64,000 nt of DNA. Origin: Erythrobacter sp. AP23 (lineage in GTDB: Bacteria > Pseudomonadota > Alphaproteobacteria > Sphingomonadales > Sphingomonadaceae). The DNA lies in assembly GCF_001542855.1 (NCBI RefSeq), contig NZ_LNBY01000012.1:206391-270390 (forward strand), in the 5' to 3' direction. Every line of letters starts with the position of its first letter. The stretch's first letter is position 1. The position numbers and the translations under genes were made by a program. Positions 44,969 through 53,991 of this stretch are shown here, one piece after another. Below the pieces are notes generated by a model, which was not told where the DNA came from, ran no database searches, and saw nothing but the letters and a program-made list of their open reading frames with translations.

Positions 44969-46000
44969 GTGGAAATCCAGGACATCGGGGCCCCGGTCGG
45001 GCAAGCCCCGAATCGATGCGTGTTGGTAATGTCCGACGTCCAATCCGATCCGGAGTGGATTCCGCACGGGCTAGATCTGCAGAAACAGGTCGTCGAATTC
45101 GTCAAGGTGCCCCGAGAAACGTTCTGCGCTCCTGGATTTCTGTTCGATTACGAGCCACCCGATCCCACAGGGCGTCAATGGATCCCTTTCGATCAGATTG
45201 CCAATCTGGCGGTTGATACCTCACCCGTTCATTTCATTTTCCATACCGCGTTTTGTCGTTCGACGCTTCTTGCGCGGGCGTTGAACATTCCCGGCACATC
45301 GATCGGGATGAGCGAGCCTGGGATCATTGCAGCCCTGGCATCCGCCGGACCGCGGGTCGATCCGCTCGTTGCGCCTTTGGTCAGATTGCTGGGCAGGAAG
45401 AGGGAGGGTGTCGGGGCTGTCTTCGTCAAGCCGACCAACCATGCCAACCGCTTGATTGGCTCTCTCCTTAAAGCTCTACCCGAGGCGCGTGCGATCTTGA
45501 TGAGCAACTCGGTTTCTCCCTTCCTTCAGAGCGTCCGCAAGCGTGGACTGATGGGCCATCGCTGGGCGCGACGCCTCTATCTCGAGCTGCAGAGATATGC
45601 CGGCCTGAACCTTGGCATGTCCGCGGAAGAGCAGTTCTCGATGACCGACCTGCAAGCTGGCGGAGTTGCCTGGCTCCTGAGCCAGAACCTATTCACAATT
45701 CTGGCCTCAAGCGAATTTGGGGAAAGGGTCCGCACACTCGATGGCGATTTCTTCAACGAGAACCGTGGCGAAACCATTCAGGCGGCTCTCGGCTTTGCTG
45801 GCATCGAATGGGACCAGCACACCCAGGGCGAACTCGAAGATCACGATGCTTTTGCCGATCATGCCAAGCTCGGCGGGCCGGTAATTCAGACCGAAGCCGA
45901 CAGGTCGACCATGGACGAGATCGGCCAGGTTGAGGAATGGCTGGCCCTCATCGCCAACCAGATCGGAATCGAGATTCCTGTGCGCCAGACCCTTCTCTAG
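44969..46000 (+). CDS. Sulfotransferase-like P-loop protein
   Basis: 343 aa. 'VHFIFHTAFCRSTLLARALN' (residues 87-106) resembles the 5'-phosphosulfate-binding loop of sulfotransferase-fold enzymes, with Arg97-Ser98-Thr99 as candidate phosphate contacts; 'VFVKPTNHANRLIGSLLKAL' and 'ARAILMSNSVSPFLQSVRKR' look like the 3'-phosphate-binding strand and Ser/Arg loop. It could use PAPS to sulfate a protein or small molecule, or be a nucleotide-binding relative without that activity. The start is GTG44969 or ATG45029; neither has a strong SD. It lies between the two TonB receptors and is probably cotranscribed with the small exported protein. Confidence 0.65.
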   Translation: MEIQDIGAPVGQAPNRCVLVMSDVQSDPEWIPHGLDLQKQVVEFVKVPRETFCAPGFLFDYEPPDPTGRQWIPFDQIANLAVDTSPVHFIFHTAFCRSTLLARALNIPGTSIGMSEPGIIAALASAGPRVDPLVAPLVRLLGRKREGVGAVFVKPTNHANRLIGSLLKALPEARAILMSNSVSPFLQSVRKRGLMGHRWARRLYLELQRYAGLNLGMSAEEQFSMTDLQAGGVAWLLSQNLFTILASSEFGERVRTLDGDFFNENRGETIQAALGFAGIEWDQHTQGELEDHDAFADHAKLGGPVIQTEADRSTMDEIGQVEEWLALIANQIGIEIPVRQTLL

Positions 46001-46485
46001 GTCGCCGCCGCCCGAGTAGCCAGGTCGGTCCGAGCATGCTTCGATCCCGATACGCTGCCCTGCATCCGCCTGCCGGTGGCAGGCTTTCGTGGGGCGCTCA
46101 GTTTCGACCGTCGGCGCCCTGATCGCCACCTTGGGCGGCGCCGGGCCCAAACAGTTGGTGCGAAATTCGTCGCTGGATTGGGGAATTCCTCGACCCCGCT
46201 GCGCCCTCCTCGTGCCGCAAGATTTGAGCATTCATGTCCGAACTCGCCGACCCTTGGGCATGTATCGTTGGTCCCACACAGCGGGCAGTGCGGGCGGGAA
46301 CACAGCCGCCGACCTTGAGCGAGTTTCTCGGCGCGACCGGCCCAACATCGTATTTTGTTGCAAAAGAACAACACATGGGCCCGTTCGCCTTCAATCTGTC
46401 ATACCTCAGGGAAAAGCCATTGCGTCACAAGCGGCGTGTTGCTCAATAAAAGTGCAATATTGCATTGGTCGCAAATCAGGGAACC
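46001..46485. other. Long non-coding gap before the second TonB receptor
   Basis: 485 bp without a credible gene: short open frames on both strands lack SDs and have Arg/Pro-rich, non-protein-like sequence. The right third is relatively AT-rich (around 46345-46480) and carries the 12-bp palindrome at 46453-46464. It probably holds the promoter and control region of the receptor; I could not fix the -35/-10. Confidence 0.6.
46453..46464. promoter_or_regulatory. Perfect 12-bp palindrome upstream of the second receptor
   Basis: TGCAATATTGCA is a perfect palindrome 21 bp before the receptor start, in an AT-rich stretch. Its place between the likely promoter and the SD fits a repressor operator. 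The cognate regulator is unknown and none is encoded next to it. Confidence 0.35.
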
Positions 46486-49400
46486 ATGATGACCTACACT
46501 GGCAACATTCACCGAGGTCTGCGCCTTGCACTCTTTACGAGTGCCGGGGTCGCTGCCCTTGCCATTTCCACCCCCAGCCTGGCCCAGGACACCGGCGAAA
46601 GCATAGCCGATGAACAGACCGAGGCAGCTCCAGCCCAGAATAATCCGATCATCGTCACCGGCTCGCGTATCCGTCGCGCAAATCGCGACACGCTTGAGCC
46701 TTCGATCGTTGTCGGATCGGACCAGATCGAGGAGCGTGGCCTTACCAATATTGGCGAAGTGCTCGAGGATCAGCCCGCCTTCGGCCCGCCGTCCAGCAAC
46801 CCGGTGGGTGGTCAGTCCGGCAGCTTCGGCTCGGGCCAGACCTTCATCAACTTCTTCGGCCTTGGCTCGCAGCGTACGCTGACGCTGGTCAACAGCCGGC
46901 GCTATGTCAGCTCGAACACCGCTTCGATCTTCGGCCCCGTGGCCGCCGGTTCGCAGGTCGACCTCAACACGATTCCGACCCTTATGGTCGACCGTATCGA
47001 AACGATCGCGGTTGGCGGCGCGCCGATTTACGGCGCCGATGCCATCGCCGGAACGGTCAACATCATCCTGAAGGACCGTTTCGAAGGTGTGCGTTTCGAC
47101 GCTCAGATGGGTATCGCCGAAGAAGGCGATGCGCAGGAATATCGCATCGGCGCGATGGCGGGCACCAGCTTCGCGGACGGCAGAGGCAATGTGGTCGCCG
47201 CGATCGAATACAACAAGACGGAAGGTCTGCTCTATCCCGATCGCGAACGCACGGCACAGGGCCTGTTTTACGTCGCTCCGAACGACCCCAACTCGCCGTT
47301 CGACAACATCATCATCGACGACCGCCGCATTCCGATCCTGAGCGAATTCGGCGCACCGACGAGAATCGACCTCATTCCCGGTTTTGGCTTCGATTTCTTC
47401 GACGCGGACGGAAACACGCTGGTTTTCGACGCCAACGGCAACCTGATCCCGCTGGACTTCGGCGAACGTTTTGGGGTGGTCAACTCGTCGGGCGGCAACG
47501 GTTTCAGCCTTACGCCGGTGCTGAACCTGCTTTCACCGGTGGAGCGCTACCTCGGCGCGATTTCGGCCACCTACGACGTGACCGACAACATCACGGCCTT
47601 CCTGGAAGGACAATACGCGAATTCGAAGGGGACCGAACTGCGTTCGCAGCCGGTTTACAACACGTGGCTGTTCGACGACGCGGGAACGCCCGATGGCAAC
47701 CTCATCATCCCGCTGAGCAACCCGTTCCTCTCGGACTCGGCGCGAGCCACAATCGCCTCGCAGCTTCCCGCTGGGCAGGATTTCTTTTATCTCGGACGGG
47801 CGAATACCGACCTTATTTCCGGTGAAGGTTCTTCGGAAGTCGAAGTCTATCGCATCGCCGGTGGTCTGCGCGGCGACTTTTTCCTTGGTTCGCGCAATCT
47901 GAACTGGGAAGTGTCGGGCCTGTACGGCCGGTCGCAAACGACCGGTAGCAGTCGCGAATTGGTCCAGCAGAACTTCGAAAATGCTCTGGCAGGGTGCCCG
48001 GCGGGTGCAGCCGATTCTCCGATCCAGACGATCAGCGGTACCTGTGCACCATTCAATCCTTTCGGCAATCAGAATACGCAGGCGGTCGCAGATTATGTGA
48101 CCACCATCGCCGATCCGACCGCAACCAACGAACAGTATGACTTCATCGCGACCATCGGCGGTGATTTGTTCAACATCTGGAGCGGTCCGATCGGCTTCTC
48201 GATCGGCTACGAGCACCGCAAGGAAAGCGCCGATTTCGATCCTGGCGTGTTCTTCTTCGGTCAACCCGATCCGAACGACCCCGACGCCCCGCGTTCACAG
48301 TTTGGTCGCTCGATCCCGATCGATCCAGTCTCGGGTTCGTACAATACCGACGAAGTGTTCGGCGAACTTCAGGTTCCGATCGTCTCACCAGCCATGAACG
48401 TTCCGTTCATGTATTTGCTCGAAGCCAAGGGTGCGATCCGTTACGTCGACAACTCGCTGACCGGTGGGGACGTCACCTGGACTGCTGGTGGTCGCTGGAA
48501 GCCGGTGGAAGACATCGCGTTTCGCGGTAACTTTACCCGCTCGATTCGTGCGCCTGCGATCACCGAACTGTTCAATCCGAACAGCGCGATCTTCACGACA
48601 GCCGACGATCCGTGCGATGCGCGTTTCATCAACAGTGGCCCGAACCCCGCCCAGCGGCAGGCCAACTGTGCCGCCGACGGCCTCCCGGCCAACTTTACGT
48701 CGAACATCGTGGACTTTACCACTCGTGGCTCGCTGTCGGGCAACACCGACCTTCAGAACGAAAAGGCCGACAGCTGGACCATCGGTGCTGTCTTCACGCC
48801 GACTTTCGCTCCAGGTCTCACGCTGTCGCTCGACTATGTCGACATCGCACTCGAAGGCGCGATCCAGAGTGTAGATGCGGAGGGAACGCTCGAGGCGTGT
48901 TACGATTCGAACAATTTCCCTGATCCAGCGTGTGCCCGCATTGATCGAGATGCAGCCGGGCAGGTCGAGTTCATCCGGACAGGCTTCCTGAACGTCGCAT
49001 CCTACGATTATCAGGGCCTGATCGCCGATTTGCGGTGGACGCAGTCGACCCCCTTCCTGGGCGCAGATAGCTCAATCAGCCTACGCGGTTCGTACCAGTA
49101 TATCGACAAGCTCGAACAGCAGGTTGGTTCGGGCGACCTCAGCACGCTTCGTGGCGACATCGGCTTCTCAAAGCATCAGGGCACGCTCGGCGTGACCTAC
49201 GACAATGGCAACTGGGGTGCGTTCACGCAGTTCCAGTACATTGGCAAGGCCGTAGTCGACCCCGATGCCGAGCCGACCGCATTCGAGTTCTTCGAACGTG
49301 ACGATGTCGTATTCATGGATGCCGGCATTAGCTTCCAGACGGAGGACGACTTCACGTTGCGTCTCATTGTCGAAAACGTCTTCGATCGCGAGGCACCGTA

Positions 49401-49488
49401 CCCATCGCCCGCGGGCGGAGGTGTCGTAACCTACTTCGACGGCATTCTGGGTCGTTACTTCAAGGTTGCTGCAACCTTCGGATTCTAA
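46486..49488 (+). CDS. TonB-dependent outer-membrane receptor (second of two)
   Basis: 1000 aa. Signal 'GLRLALFTSAGVAALAISTP..LAQ', plug domain from 'PIIVTGSRIRRANRDTLEPS' with 'FFGLGSQRTLTLVNSRRYVS' and 'METIAVGGAPIYGADAIAGT'-type sequence, and a long barrel ending 'GRYFKVAATFGF' with the terminal Phe needed for barrel assembly. Same broad family as the receptor at 41277 but clearly diverged, so not a recent tandem duplicate. Ligand unknown. ATG46486 and ATG46489 are adjacent; AGGGA (46478-46482) is better spaced for the second. A strong terminator follows. Confidence 0.92.
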   Translation: MMTYTGNIHRGLRLALFTSAGVAALAISTPSLAQDTGESIADEQTEAAPAQNNPIIVTGSRIRRANRDTLEPSIVVGSDQIEERGLTNIGEVLEDQPAFGPPSSNPVGGQSGSFGSGQTFINFFGLGSQRTLTLVNSRRYVSSNTASIFGPVAAGSQVDLNTIPTLMVDRIETIAVGGAPIYGADAIAGTVNIILKDRFEGVRFDAQMGIAEEGDAQEYRIGAMAGTSFADGRGNVVAAIEYNKTEGLLYPDRERTAQGLFYVAPNDPNSPFDNIIIDDRRIPILSEFGAPTRIDLIPGFGFDFFDADGNTLVFDANGNLIPLDFGERFGVVNSSGGNGFSLTPVLNLLSPVERYLGAISATYDVTDNITAFLEGQYANSKGTELRSQPVYNTWLFDDAGTPDGNLIIPLSNPFLSDSARATIASQLPAGQDFFYLGRANTDLISGEGSSEVEVYRIAGGLRGDFFLGSRNLNWEVSGLYGRSQTTGSSRELVQQNFENALAGCPAGAADSPIQTISGTCAPFNPFGNQNTQAVADYVTTIADPTATNEQYDFIATIGGDLFNIWSGPIGFSIGYEHRKESADFDPGVFFFGQPDPNDPDAPRSQFGRSIPIDPVSGSYNTDEVFGELQVPIVSPAMNVPFMYLLEAKGAIRYVDNSLTGGDVTWTAGGRWKPVEDIAFRGNFTRSIRAPAITELFNPNSAIFTTADDPCDARFINSGPNPAQRQANCAADGLPANFTSNIVDFTTRGSLSGNTDLQNEKADSWTIGAVFTPTFAPGLTLSLDYVDIALEGAIQSVDAEGTLEACYDSNNFPDPACARIDRDAAGQVEFIRTGFLNVASYDYQGLIADLRWTQSTPFLGADSSISLRGSYQYIDKLEQQVGSGDLSTLRGDIGFSKHQGTLGVTYDNGNWGAFTQFQYIGKAVVDPDAEPTAFEFFERDDVVFMDAGISFQTEDDFTLRLIVENVFDREAPYPSPAGGGVVTYFDGILGRYFKVAATFGF

Positions 49489-49512
49489 TCTCGAAAGAGA
49501 GCAAAAAAGAAA

Positions 49513-49541
49513 GGGCCCCGGAATTTCCGGGGCCCTTTTTT
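49513..49541. terminator. Bidirectional rho-independent terminator, TonB receptor / clpB
   Basis: Perfect 11-bp GC-rich arms (49513-49523 with 49525-49535) form the stem, with the innermost AT pairs likely open as the loop. Six T follow on the plus strand and an A-run precedes (49502-49507), so it works for both convergent genes. Confidence 0.93.
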
Positions 49542-49563
49542 GTGGCCGCATCATGTATCTGGG

Positions 49564-52140
49564 TCACCCCACCACCATCGCCAATTCCCCGTCGCCCTCG
49601 TCGATCTTCACAGTCGCACCGTCGGGGACGTAGCCTGACAGGATCATGTCGGCAAGCGGGTCCTGCACGTAGCGCTGGACCGCGCGTTTGAGCGGCCGTG
49701 CGCCGTAGACGGGATCGTAGCCGACACGGCCGAGCCACTTCTTGGCGCCCTCGGTGAGGTCGAGCACGATCTTGCGGTCCTTGAGCAGCTTCTGAACCCG
49801 CGCGACCTGGATTTCGACGATCGGCGCCATGTGCTCCTGCGCCAGGCGATGGAACAGGATGATCTCGTCCAGCCGGTTGAGAAATTCGGGGCGGAAATGC
49901 CCGCGCACCACATCCATTACCTGCGGCTCGACATCCTCGACCTTCTGGCCGTCCTCCATATTGGCAAGGTACTGACTGCCGAGATTCGAAGTGAGGATGA
50001 TCAGCGTATTGCTGAAATCCACCACCCGTCCCTGCCCATCGGTCAGACGGCCGTCGTCGAGCACCTGCAACAGCACGTTGAACACATCGCTGTGCGCCTT
50101 CTCGACCTCGTCGAACAGCACGACCTGATAGGGCCGCCGCCGCACGGCCTCGGTCAGCACACCACCTTCCTCGTAACCGACATAGCCCGGAGGCGCGCCG
50201 ATCAGGCGGGCGACCGCATGCTTTTCCATGAATTCGCTCATGTCGATGCGGACCATTGCGCTGTCGTCGTCGAACAGGAACGCCGCCAGCGCCTTGGTCA
50301 GCTCGGTCTTGCCGACGCCGGTAGGGCCGAGGAACAGGAAGGACCCAAGCGGACGGTTCGGGTCCTGCAGCCCCGCACGCGCGCGGCGCACGGCCTTGGA
50401 AACCGCATCGATCGCTTGGGCTTGGCCGATCACCCGCTTGGACAGGATGCTCTCCATCTCGAGCAGCTTCTCGCGCTCGCCTTCCATCATCTTGTCGACC
50501 GGAATACCTGTCCAGCGACTGACGACCCCGGCGATATCGTCCTCGGTCACCTCCTCTTTGAGCAGCGCATTGTCGGTGTGGCCGCTGGCTTCCTCGAGCT
50601 TGGTTTCGAGTTCCGGGATCTTGCCATATTGCAGCTCACCCGCCTTGGCGAGGTCGCCAGCGCGCTGGGCCTGCTCGAGTTCGATCCGGGCCTGGTCCAG
50701 CTCTTCCTTGATCCGCCCCTCGGCATGGATCTTGTCGCGCTCGTTCTGCCAACGCGTGGTAAGCTCCGAAGATTGCTGCTCGAGTTCCGACAATTCCCTG
50801 CGCAGGTTCTCGAGCCGGTCCTTCGACGCGTCGTCGCTTTCCTTCTGCAACGCTTGTTCCTCGATCCGCAACTGGATGATGCGGCGGTCGAGCGCTTCGA
50901 TTTCCTCCGGCTTCGATTCCACCTCCATGCGAATGCGCGAGGCAGCCTCGTCCATCAGGTCGATGGCCTTGTCGGGCAGGAAGCGGTTCTGAATGTAGCG
51001 GTTGCTGAGCTGCGCGGCGGCGACGATCGCACCGTCGGTAATGCGCACGCCATGATGCAGCTCATACTTGTCCTTGATGCCGCGCAGGATGCTGACTGTA
51101 TCCTCGACGCTCGGCTCGTCGATGTAAACGGGCTGGAAGCGCCGCTGGAGCGCCGGGTCCTTCTCGACATACTTCTGGTATTCGTCGAGCGTGGTCGCGC
51201 CGATGCAGTGCAGTTCGCCACGCGACAGGGCAGGCTTGAGTAAATTGCCCGCATCCATGCTGCCCTCGCTCGCCCCCGCACCGATCAGCGTATGCATCTC
51301 GTCGATGAAGAGGATGATCTGCCCGTCGGCGCCCTTCACCTCGTCAAGCACAGCTTTCAGGCGTTCTTCGAATTCGCCGCGATATTTCGCACCCGCGATC
51401 AGCGCGCCCATATCGAGCGCCATCAGCGTGCGGCCCTTGAGGCTGTCCGGCACGTCGCCATTGGCAATACGCAGCGCGAGGCCTTCGGCGATCGCGGTCT
51501 TGCCGGTGCCGGGTTCGCCGATGAGGGCGGGATTGTTCTTTGTCCGGCGAGCGAGGATCTGCACCGTGCGGCGGATTTCCTCATCGCGGCCGATCACGGG
51601 ATCGAGCTTGCCGTCGCGCGCCGCCTGCGTGAGGTCGCGCGCATACTTCTTCATCGCATCGTAGCTTTCTTCCGCGCCGGCGCTATCGGCCGTGCGACCG
51701 CCCGTCACTTCCTGGATCGCGGCCTCGAGCGATTTCGCATCGATGCCCGCAGCCTTCAGAGCCTTGCCTGCATCGTTATCGGCCAATGCGAGCGCCTGCA
51801 GCAGGCGCTGAACAGGAACGAAGCTGTCGCCGGCCTTTTCGGCCAGCTGCTCCGCCTGGTCGAGCGCGCGTACGGCGTCATTGTCGAGGCCGGGCGTCTG
51901 CTGCGCGCCGCCGCCAGAAACGACCGGCACCTTGGCCAGCGCATTGTCGACCTCCGTGATCGCCACGCCAGGATTGCCGCCCGCGCGCTGGATCAGCTGT
52001 GCGGCCATGCCCTCCTCGTCGTCGAGCAACGCCTTCAGCAGATGCGCCGGCGAAATCCTCTGGTGATTCATGCGGATGGCAACGGTCTGCGCCGCCTGCA
52101 GGAAACCCTTGGCGCGATCGGTGAACTTTTCGAGATTCAT
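49564..52140 (-). CDS. clpB: ATP-dependent disaggregase ClpB
   Basis: 858 aa, full length. Clp-N repeats (residues 1-150), AAA1 with Walker A '[13 protein letters not shown]' (208-220) and '[15 protein letters not shown]', the coiled-coil middle domain ('[20 protein letters not shown]' onward) that separates ClpB from ClpA/C, and AAA2 with '[18 protein letters not shown]' and '[20 protein letters not shown]'. It rescues aggregated proteins with DnaK. The C-terminal tail ends '[10 protein letters not shown]' without a ClpP-binding IGF loop. A sigma-32-like promoter lies upstream (52169-52199). Convergent to the second TonB receptor. Confidence 0.97.
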   Translation of the reverse strand: MNLEKFTDRAKGFLQAAQTVAIRMNHQRISPAHLLKALLDDEEGMAAQLIQRAGGNPGVAITEVDNALAKVPVVSGGGAQQTPGLDNDAVRALDQAEQLAEKAGDSFVPVQRLLQALALADNDAGKALKAAGIDAKSLEAAIQEVTGGRTADSAGAEESYDAMKKYARDLTQAARDGKLDPVIGRDEEIRRTVQILARRTKNNPALIGEPGTGKTAIAEGLALRIANGDVPDSLKGRTLMALDMGALIAGAKYRGEFEERLKAVLDEVKGADGQIILFIDEMHTLIGAGASEGSMDAGNLLKPALSRGELHCIGATTLDEYQKYVEKDPALQRRFQPVYIDEPSVEDTVSILRGIKDKYELHHGVRITDGAIVAAAQLSNRYIQNRFLPDKAIDLMDEAASRIRMEVESKPEEIEALDRRIIQLRIEEQALQKESDDASKDRLENLRRELSELEQQSSELTTRWQNERDKIHAEGRIKEELDQARIELEQAQRAGDLAKAGELQYGKIPELETKLEEASGHTDNALLKEEVTEDDIAGVVSRWTGIPVDKMMEGEREKLLEMESILSKRVIGQAQAIDAVSKAVRRARAGLQDPNRPLGSFLFLGPTGVGKTELTKALAAFLFDDDSAMVRIDMSEFMEKHAVARLIGAPPGYVGYEEGGVLTEAVRRRPYQVVLFDEVEKAHSDVFNVLLQVLDDGRLTDGQGRVVDFSNTLIILTSNLGSQYLANMEDGQKVEDVEPQVMDVVRGHFRPEFLNRLDEIILFHRLAQEHMAPIVEIQVARVQKLLKDRKIVLDLTEGAKKWLGRVGYDPVYGARPLKRAVQRYVQDPLADMILSGYVPDGATVKIDEGDGELAMVVG

Positions 52141-52168
52141 GCAAACACCCCAGTCAAGAATTGCCGCA

Positions 52169-52199
52169 CGGATATAGTGTGGCCATTATGCAACACAAG
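52169..52199 (-). promoter_or_regulatory. Sigma-32 (RpoH)-like promoter of clpB
   Basis: On the minus strand CTTGTG (52199-52194), 15 nt, then ACTATATCCG (52178-52169). This matches the alphaproteobacterial RpoH pattern CTTGAC / CYTATNTNNG at the CTTG core and 9 of 10 positions of the -10. It lies about 30-60 bp before the clpB ATG. Heat-shock control of clpB is expected from the family. Confidence 0.55.
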
Positions 52200-52309
52200 T
52201 CCTCCCCGCAGAAACTCCGGCGGGTGTATTACCAACATAGGTAGGTCGCGCGGCACGGACCGCAAGGGTCATGCACCACGCCTGTCGCGATTGCCGAGTT
52301 TTGCGCCGT

Positions 52310-53875
52310 TTATAGGGGACGCCAGCTGCGCGCCAGTTCGTCGAGCAGCATCACGCCGTATCCGCTCGACCCGGCGGGCACCAATGGCGAGCTGGTCGAA
52401 GCCTCGTCGACCGAAGCCATGTCGATGTGAATCCAGGGCAGGTCTTCGGGCACGAAGTATTCGATGAAATGCGCCCCGGAACTGGCCCCCGGCGTCACGC
52501 CGCCATTGACCACATCGGCAATGTCCGATCCGCGAACGGCCTTGCGATAGCTTTCGTGCAGCGGCAGCTGCCACAGGGGTTCATCGACCCGCTCGCCCGC
52601 GGCTATGGCTGCTTCGGCAAAGGCTTTGTCCCGGGCGAAGACGCCCGCATATTCCGGACCCAGCGCTCTGCCGACCGAACCCGTCAGCGTTGCGATGTTG
52701 ACCAAAGCATAGGGATCGGCCTCGCTCACCACATATTCGATGGCATCGGACAGGACGAGCCGACCTTCGGCATCGGTGCTGACGATCTCGATGGTCTTGC
52801 CCGACATGGTCCGAACCACGTCTCCGGGGCGCTGGGCATTGTCGCTCGGCATGTTCTCGGCTAGCGCCGCCACGGCAACCGCATGGACAGGCGCACGCGA
52901 CTTGGCGAGGCTGTAGATCGCGCCGGTCACGGCCGCCGCGCCCGACATGTCGCGTTTCATCGCACCCATACCGCTGCTCGGCTTGATCGAAATGCCGCCC
53001 GTGTCGAAGGTGATGCCCTTGCCAGCGAGAGCTATCGGAGCGCCGGAAGCGCCACGATAGGTGATCATCATGAGGCGCGGCGGGCGGCGGCTGCCCTGCC
53101 CGACTCCTGCGATAGCCCCCATGTTCATCCGTCGCATGTCCGCTTGATCGAGCACTCGAATCGAGACATTCGGCACGCCGTCGAACAATGCCTGCGCCCG
53201 GGCAACGAAGCTTTCCGGATAGATGACGCTGGCCGGTTCGTTGATCACGTCACGGGCAAATCGCACGCCTTCCGCCAGGGCGGACTGGCGACCGGTCCAC
53301 GAGGCGTCCGCTTCGGGAGCCTGCGGCCCGACGAAAGTGATGGCCTGCGAAGGCCTAGCCGTCCGGTCGCTCTTGTAGCGATCGAAGCGATACTGCCCGA
53401 GGGTGGCGCCGAGTCCGGCCATCGCCATGGCCTCGCCGCCCGGCAGACCCACAACCGCGATCGGCGCATCCTCTTCGGCCAGCTCCTGCACGATCCGACC
53501 ACCGACGACACGCCAATCGATCGGCTCACCATCCTCGTCCGCAGCCCCAAACAGCACGATGCGCGGCGACCCGGCTGCGGAGGGCAGGTCGAGCAGTTCG
53601 CCCGCCTTTCCTTCGAATTCGGATGCGGCAATCCTCGCGGCCGCATCGGCGGGTAGCCTCTCCAGGCCATCGGGAAGGCCGGTATCGGTCATCACCACTG
53701 CCAGCGCGGCGTCGGCCGGAACCGTGCGGGCAAACGCAATCGGGCGTTCGGCACTGTTCCCGATGGCTGACGGGACGACGCCCGACCCGGGAACGTCCTG
53801 CGCCGCAAGCATCGCAGGACTGGAAACAGCGGCGGCGAGAGCCAGGGCCAGGGCGGTGAAGGTTTCTCGTCTCAT
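52310..53875 (-). CDS. Exported M17 (leucyl) aminopeptidase family protein
   Basis: 521 aa. Unlike cytoplasmic PepA it has a signal peptide ('MRRETFTALALALAAAVSSP..LAAQ'). The M17 core is intact: metal-binding and catalytic 'KGITFDTGGISIKPSSGMGA' (Lys and Asp), 'MKRDMSGAAAVTGAI', and the family signature 'VSTDAEGRLVLSDAIEY' (N-T-D-A-E-G-R-L with N changed to S). It removes N-terminal residues from peptides outside the cytoplasm. ATG53875 is chosen because it begins the signal and follows GGGGGA; an upstream frame adds six residues. It stands alone between clpB and the HerA-like ATPase. Confidence 0.88.
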   Translation of the reverse strand: MRRETFTALALALAAAVSSPAMLAAQDVPGSGVVPSAIGNSAERPIAFARTVPADAALAVVMTDTGLPDGLERLPADAAARIAASEFEGKAGELLDLPSAAGSPRIVLFGAADEDGEPIDWRVVGGRIVQELAEEDAPIAVVGLPGGEAMAMAGLGATLGQYRFDRYKSDRTARPSQAITFVGPQAPEADASWTGRQSALAEGVRFARDVINEPASVIYPESFVARAQALFDGVPNVSIRVLDQADMRRMNMGAIAGVGQGSRRPPRLMMITYRGASGAPIALAGKGITFDTGGISIKPSSGMGAMKRDMSGAAAVTGAIYSLAKSRAPVHAVAVAALAENMPSDNAQRPGDVVRTMSGKTIEIVSTDAEGRLVLSDAIEYVVSEADPYALVNIATLTGSVGRALGPEYAGVFARDKAFAEAAIAAGERVDEPLWQLPLHESYRKAVRGSDIADVVNGGVTPGASSGAHFIEYFVPEDLPWIHIDMASVDEASTSSPLVPAGSSGYGVMLLDELARSWRPL

Positions 53876-53991
53876 GGGCAGTCCCCCGAACAATACGGTT
53901 GGCAGAAAATGTGCGAGGATCGCTCTGACCTAAAGCGCCGCCGCGGGGAAGTTCGACCTCGGCAACCGACGCACTGGTATCGACGAGCGGA

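Noticed and set aside
46234..46449. Possible 71-residue small gene in the gap before the second receptor
   Set aside because: No SD, no signal or known motif, and low-complexity Arg/Pro-rich sequence; kept as non-coding.
41277..49488. Tandem duplication of the two TonB receptors
   Set aside because: Plug and barrel sequences are clearly diverged and the genes are in opposite orientation, so there is no sign of recent duplication.
49831..51243. 470-codon open frame antisense to clpB
   Set aside because: clpB is complete with both AAA modules; the antisense sequence is compositionally a shadow.
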